DNA from: Bacillota bacterium
GTDB lineage: Bacteria > Bacillota > Clostridia > Peptostreptococcales > Anaerovoracaceae
Length of the DNA: 16,319 nt
Direction of reading: 5' to 3'
Assembly: GCA_016284485.1 (NCBI GenBank)
Contig: JAEEOX010000083.1
Location: 1-16,319 of the forward strand
In this document: positions 13,279 through 16,319 of the stretch, one piece after another
Numbering within the stretch: the stretch's first letter is position 1
How the letters are laid out: every line of letters starts with the position of its first letter
Made by a program: the position numbers and the translations under genes
The notes under the pieces: model-generated
Databases searched by the model: none
The model's input: only the letters and a program-made list of their open reading frames with translations
Told to the model about the DNA's origin: nothing

Positions 13279-14856
13279 TCAGCCCTGCTGTTCCCCTTCT
13301 CCCGAGGGTTCCTCGGGAAGTCTGGGCTCGCCCAGGGTCGCTCTGGCGATCTCCTCGATGGCTCCGTTGATGTCGTCTGCATCCAGATAGACCACGGAAG
13401 CGTATCCGCCGCCCAGGGCCCAGCATCTGTCGTAGCCCACGTCACCTTCAATGGAGTACTTGTTGATGGTCCACTGAGGCATGGTGGCGAGCTGCGCCTT
13501 GATCATCTCTGTGATCTCCTCGCTGGACATGCTGGTCTTGAGATCCTCGCCTACGGCGTCCAGAATGGCCTTGTAGTTGGAAAGGATCGTCTTCTCTGAT
13601 GTCAGCTTCTTGATGATGGCCTCCATGACCAGCTGCTGGTTCTTGTTCCTCTGCATGTCGCCGTCGATGAAAGCGTTGCGCTCTCTTGCGAACTGCAGGG
13701 CGGCCACGCCGTTCATGTGGTTCCAGCCCTTGGAGAAGTGGCAGTAAGGCGGTTCTCCGAAAGTGAATTCGAACTCGGACTCAACGTCGATCCCGCCGAT
13801 GGCGTCCACCAGATGCTCCACCACGTTGTAGTTCACTGTCATGTTGTAGTGGACATCTATGCCGAAGGTCTCCTCGATGGTGGCCGTGAGCTCGTCTATT
13901 CCGTAGACTCCCGCGTGGGTCAGCTTGTCGTAGCCCGGATCACCGTTGTTGTAGGTCATGTCGGGCAGGATCACGTAGCTGTCTCTGGGTATGGATGTGA
14001 GCAGCACCTCGTGGGATACCGGATTCACCGTTGCGATGATGTTCACGTCGGATCTGTATCCGTCGGCATCCACGCCGCTGATGAATACGTTGAAGGGCTC
14101 CTTGTTTACGTTCACCCCTGTGGCTCCCTCTTCCCTGGCGGGCATGGGTACCTTCACGGTGTAAAGGATGCCTGTGGTGGTCTGGATCCCTCCGTCCCCT
14201 TTCATTGCTTCGTAGGTGGCCACCGGCAGCAGTATGGAATCATGATTCCAGTCCAGCAGCGCCCCTACCGTATCCTGGACGGTATCGTCGAATTCGAACT
14301 CCACGTCCGCCAGCCCCTCCAGGAGAACTCTGGCCTCAGCGTAGACCTGGTCATTGGAGCGGTATGCTCCCACCGTGGTCCCGTCCAGTATCTCCTTTAC
14401 CTGAGCCTCTATCTCCTCATCCTTGGCCTTTTCGTCGAATTCAGGCATCTGGTCCGCTCTCACCAGCACGTAGAAGTCCTCTGTGGGGATCTCCTCGTGG
14501 GTGATGTTGCTGAGGAAGCCGTAGGTGGTCCCCAGATAATAGATGCCGAAGCAAAATACCACCGAGCAGAGAAGTGTGATGATGGTGGCGGATGTTTTGC
14601 GCCCCTTGCGTCCTCTGGAGCTCAAAAGAGCCGGGACGTTGAAGATGGTGATGAGCGCAGCCACAGCCACCGCCGGGATCAGGTACTTCATGGGAAGAAT
14701 ATCCAGTTTAAAAATGAAGTAGAAGAAGGCCCCGCCTGTCAGAATGAAGATAAGCGCAATGAGCCTGAAGAAGCCGCTGTGCTTCCTCCTGGCCTTGTTG
14801 GCTGCTCTCTCATTCTCCATCCGGGCTTCGATTTCTCTTCGCCTTTCAGCTCGCAT
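13279..14856 (-). CDS. LytR-CpsA-Psr (LCP) family cell-wall glycopolymer ligase
   Basis: LCP proteins transfer lipid-linked wall polymers (teichoic acid, capsule, other glycans) onto peptidoglycan outside the membrane. The 525-residue product has a basic cytoplasmic N-terminus (1-27) and three membrane segments (about 28-49, 56-78, 89-110). An extracellular region of about 125-240 follows, then the LCP domain (about 254-418). LCP hallmarks are ISGVDADGYRSD (259-270, R268 and D270), SIPRDSYV (R290, D291), KLTHAGVYG (310-318), IGGIDVE (353-359) and LQFARERNAFIDGDMQRNKNQQ-type sequence with R391, R393 and R403. The 125-240 region reads like a degenerate periplasmic-binding-protein fold (DFYVLVRADQ ... 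ILLPVATYEAM), as some LCP proteins carry before the catalytic domain; this is inference. A C-terminal extension (about 440-525) ends in an acidic Pro/Glu/Gly tail. The start follows AGGAGG. It is a single-gene unit, divergent from murC. The exact polymer is unknown. Confidence 0.93.
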   Translation of the reverse strand: MRAERRREIEARMENERAANKARRKHSGFFRLIALIFILTGGAFFYFIFKLDILPMKYLIPAVAVAALITIFNVPALLSSRGRKGRKTSATIITLLCSVVFCFGIYYLGTTYGFLSNITHEEIPTEDFYVLVRADQMPEFDEKAKDEEIEAQVKEILDGTTVGAYRSNDQVYAEARVLLEGLADVEFEFDDTVQDTVGALLDWNHDSILLPVATYEAMKGDGGIQTTTGILYTVKVPMPAREEGATGVNVNKEPFNVFISGVDADGYRSDVNIIATVNPVSHEVLLTSIPRDSYVILPDMTYNNGDPGYDKLTHAGVYGIDELTATIEETFGIDVHYNMTVNYNVVEHLVDAIGGIDVESEFEFTFGEPPYCHFSKGWNHMNGVAALQFARERNAFIDGDMQRNKNQQLVMEAIIKKLTSEKTILSNYKAILDAVGEDLKTSMSSEEITEMIKAQLATMPQWTINKYSIEGDVGYDRCWALGGGYASVVYLDADDINGAIEEIARATLGEPRLPEEPSGEGEQQG

Positions 14857-14900
14857 TCTTTCCTCCTGTTTATGATCTCAAATCCTGTAAAAACCGCAAT

Positions 14901-14922
14901 AAAAAAGGTCGTTAAGACCTTT
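14901..14922 (-). terminator. Terminator-shaped hairpin at the 5' end of the LCP transcript
   Basis: On the minus strand AAAGGTC-TTAAC-GACCTTT (14916-14922 with 14904-14910) is a perfect 7-bp stem that runs into a T run (14901-14906, part of it in the stem). It starts only about 5 nt after the predicted transcription start, too early for a normal terminator unless transcription begins further upstream. A 5' stabilising hairpin or early attenuator is more likely; this is inference. Confidence 0.55.
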
Positions 14923-14933
14923 ACGCAACAATG

Positions 14934-14962
14934 ATTATACTATAATATACGCCTTTAGGCAA
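14934..14962 (-). promoter_or_regulatory. Promoter of the LCP gene
   Basis: On the minus strand TTGCCT (14957-14962) lies 17 nt from a perfect TATAAT (14934-14939). Predicted start is near 14927, about 70 nt before the LCP start codon. It is back to back with the murC promoter, with 38 nt between the two -35 boxes. Confidence 0.7.
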
Positions 14963-15000
14963 GTATTAATTGTCCGTACGAGACCGCAGCATTACAGCAT

Positions 15001-15029
15001 TTGTATTGCATTAACGATTATGATATAAT
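15001..15029 (+). promoter_or_regulatory. Promoter of murC, extended -10 type
   Basis: TTGTAT (15001-15006) is 17 nt from TATAAT (15024-15029), and TGA directly before the -10 makes it an extended -10 promoter, which offsets the weak -35. Predicted start is near 15036, about 34 nt before murC. No other structure was seen in the leader. Confidence 0.7.
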
Positions 15030-15069
15030 AGATGTGGTTGAATATGACCAACACCGGAAAGGATTAATC

Positions 15070-16319
15070 ATGACTATTGATGAAGCGATAAAAAATGCCA
15101 AGCGCATACATTTCATAGGAATCGGCGGCGCAGGAATGTGCCCCCTGGCCGAGATCCTGCACGACAAGGGATACTACCTTACGGGATCTGACAACAACGA
15201 GAGCGACACCCTGAAGCGCATCCGCGCCCTGGGTATCCCCGTGGTCCTCGGGCAGAAAGCCGAGAACGTGGACGGAGCCGACATGGTGGTGTTCACCGCA
15301 GCGCTGCTTCCGGACAATCCGGAGCTGGTGGCCTCCCGCGAAAAGGGCATCCCCACCTTCGAGCGCAGCAAGCTCTTCGGCTACGTGACCCGCAAGTACA
15401 AGGACTGCATCGGCGTCTGCGGCACCCACGGCAAGACCACTACCACCTCGATGCTGACCCAGGTCCTCCTGGAGAACGGCTTCGATCCCTCGGCTGTCAT
15501 AGGCGGCAAGCTGCCCCTCACCGGCACCAACGGCATCGTGGGCAACAGTGAGACCCTGGTGGTGGAAGCCTGCGAATACAAGGACACCTTCCTGGACCTG
15601 AGCCCGGACACTGCCCTGATCCTCAACATCGACAGGGACCACATGGAATATTTCCACACTCTGGAGAACCTCAAAAAATCCTTCCGCGACTTCGCGGAGA
15701 TGTCCTCCTGCGTGATCTACAACGGCTCCGACCCCAACACGGCGGACGCCATGAAGGGTCTCGAGGGCAAGGAGATCATAACCTTCGGTGACGATCCCTC
15801 CTGTGACTACAGCCACGGAGAGGTCACCTGGGAGAACGGCGCATTCCCGGCATTCGACGTAATATATAAAGGAGAGGATCTGGGCCACGTGGAACTGGGC
15901 GTTCCCGGCGAGCACAACGTTCTCAACGCTCTGGCCGTCATCGCTGCCGCCTGTCACTCCGGCGCGACCTTTGAGCAGGTCAGGGATTCCATAGGACATT
16001 TCCGCGGCGCAGGCAGACGCTTCGAGTTCCTGGGCGAATACAACGGTGCGGTCATCGCCGATGACTATGCACATCATCCCAAGGAGCTTGAGGTCACACT
16101 GAACGCCGCCAAGCGCATGGGCTACGAAAGGGTCTGGGCGGTATTCCAGCCCTTCACCTTCAGCCGCACCAAGATGCTGCTCCACGAATTTGCAGACGCT
16201 CTGTCTCTGGCCGACAAGGTGGTCATGACTGAGATCATGGGTTCCCGTGAGATCAACACTTATCACGTGTCCACTCAGGATCTGGCCGCCGAGATCCCAG
16301 GACGTGTCTGGTTCGACAC
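15070..16319 (+). CDS. murC: UDP-N-acetylmuramate--L-alanine ligase (partial, 3' end cut by window edge)
   Basis: MurC adds L-alanine to UDP-MurNAc with ATP, the first amino-acid step of peptidoglycan precursor synthesis in the cytoplasm. About 416 codons of the usual 430-480 are visible. The N-terminal UDP-binding domain has HFIGIGGAGM (14-23) and GSDNNES. The ATP-binding P-loop GTHGKTTTT is at 118-126. The central domain has EACEYKDTFL and NIDRDHMEYF. The C-terminal domain starts near FRGAGRRFEFLG and contains DDYAHHPKE, the HHP motif of MurC, then FQPFTFSRTK. The frame is open without interruption to the edge. The start is supported by AAAGGA 6 nt upstream. It is the only plus-strand gene and is divergent from the LCP gene, so precursor synthesis and wall-polymer attachment share one intergenic region. 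Confidence 0.98.
   Translation, partial: MTIDEAIKNAKRIHFIGIGGAGMCPLAEILHDKGYYLTGSDNNESDTLKRIRALGIPVVLGQKAENVDGADMVVFTAALLPDNPELVASREKGIPTFERSKLFGYVTRKYKDCIGVCGTHGKTTTTSMLTQVLLENGFDPSAVIGGKLPLTGTNGIVGNSETLVVEACEYKDTFLDLSPDTALILNIDRDHMEYFHTLENLKKSFRDFAEMSSCVIYNGSDPNTADAMKGLEGKEIITFGDDPSCDYSHGEVTWENGAFPAFDVIYKGEDLGHVELGVPGEHNVLNALAVIAAACHSGATFEQVRDSIGHFRGAGRRFEFLGEYNGAVIADDYAHHPKELEVTLNAAKRMGYERVWAVFQPFTFSRTKMLLHEFADALSLADKVVMTEIMGSREINTYHVSTQDLAAEIPGRVWFD

Noticed and set aside
13717..14934. 405-codon plus-strand frame opposite the LCP gene
   Set aside because: It lacks a ribosome binding site and domains, and covers an LCP gene with all family motifs.
15064..16266. 400-codon minus-strand frame opposite murC
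   Set aside because: The plus strand encodes MurC with P-loop and HHP motifs; the minus frame has no recognisable motif.
1..16319. Insertion sequences, prophage, CRISPR, tRNA or rRNA genes
   Set aside because: No transposase or integrase frames, no regular direct repeats and no cloverleaf or rRNA segments were found; this is a conserved housekeeping region.

Overview
The window comes from a Gram-positive anaerobe-type genome, most likely Bacillota, class Clostridia. The evidence is the Firmicute gene order rpmG-secE-nusG-rplKA-rplJL ... rpoBC-rpsL-rpsG, the long Gram-positive form of S12, an RpoC without the proteobacterial insertion in the trigger loop, strong AAGGAGG-type ribosome binding sites and an LCP-family cell-wall protein. 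The genus cannot be fixed from the sequence alone. Everything except murC lies on the minus strand, so the operons read from high to low coordinates.

Region by region, in transcription order. (1) At 14934-15029 two promoters sit back to back. The plus one drives murC (15070 to the right edge, partial). The minus one drives a three-pass membrane LCP (LytR-CpsA-Psr) protein (13279-14856). (2) A consensus promoter (TTGACA-17-TATAAT, 13213-13241) begins rpmG-secE-nusG-rplK-rplA, and between this promoter and rpmG lies a terminator-like hairpin. rpmG (49 codons) is a short gene that is easily missed. (3) A candidate L1-binding site sits between rplK and rplA. A textbook L10 leader with a kink-turn, antiterminator and terminator sits between rplA and rplJ. 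rplJL ends at a strong terminator (9816-9848). (4) A stand-alone gene for a voltage-gated-type potassium channel with a C-terminal RCK_C domain (8752-9744) has its own promoter and terminator and separates rplL from rpoB. (5) rpoB and rpoC follow from their own promoter, behind a nested stem-loop leader. (6) A new promoter starts 6 nt after the rpoC stop and drives rpsL and rpsG (left edge, partial). A GC-rich hairpin lies in the rpsL leader, and an unusually long structured spacer lies between rpsL and rpsG.

The genes together form the core transcription and translation block: RNA polymerase beta and beta', NusG, and proteins of both ribosomal subunits. SecE of the protein translocon is also part of it, and two cell-envelope genes lie at the right end. 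No mobile element, CRISPR array, tRNA or rRNA gene was seen. No gene-free stretch exceeds 300 bases; the longest (about 220-230 bases) are described as features. The most interesting material is regulatory: several transcription units begin with a hairpin just downstream of the promoter, and the ion-channel cassette uncouples rplJL from rpoBC.
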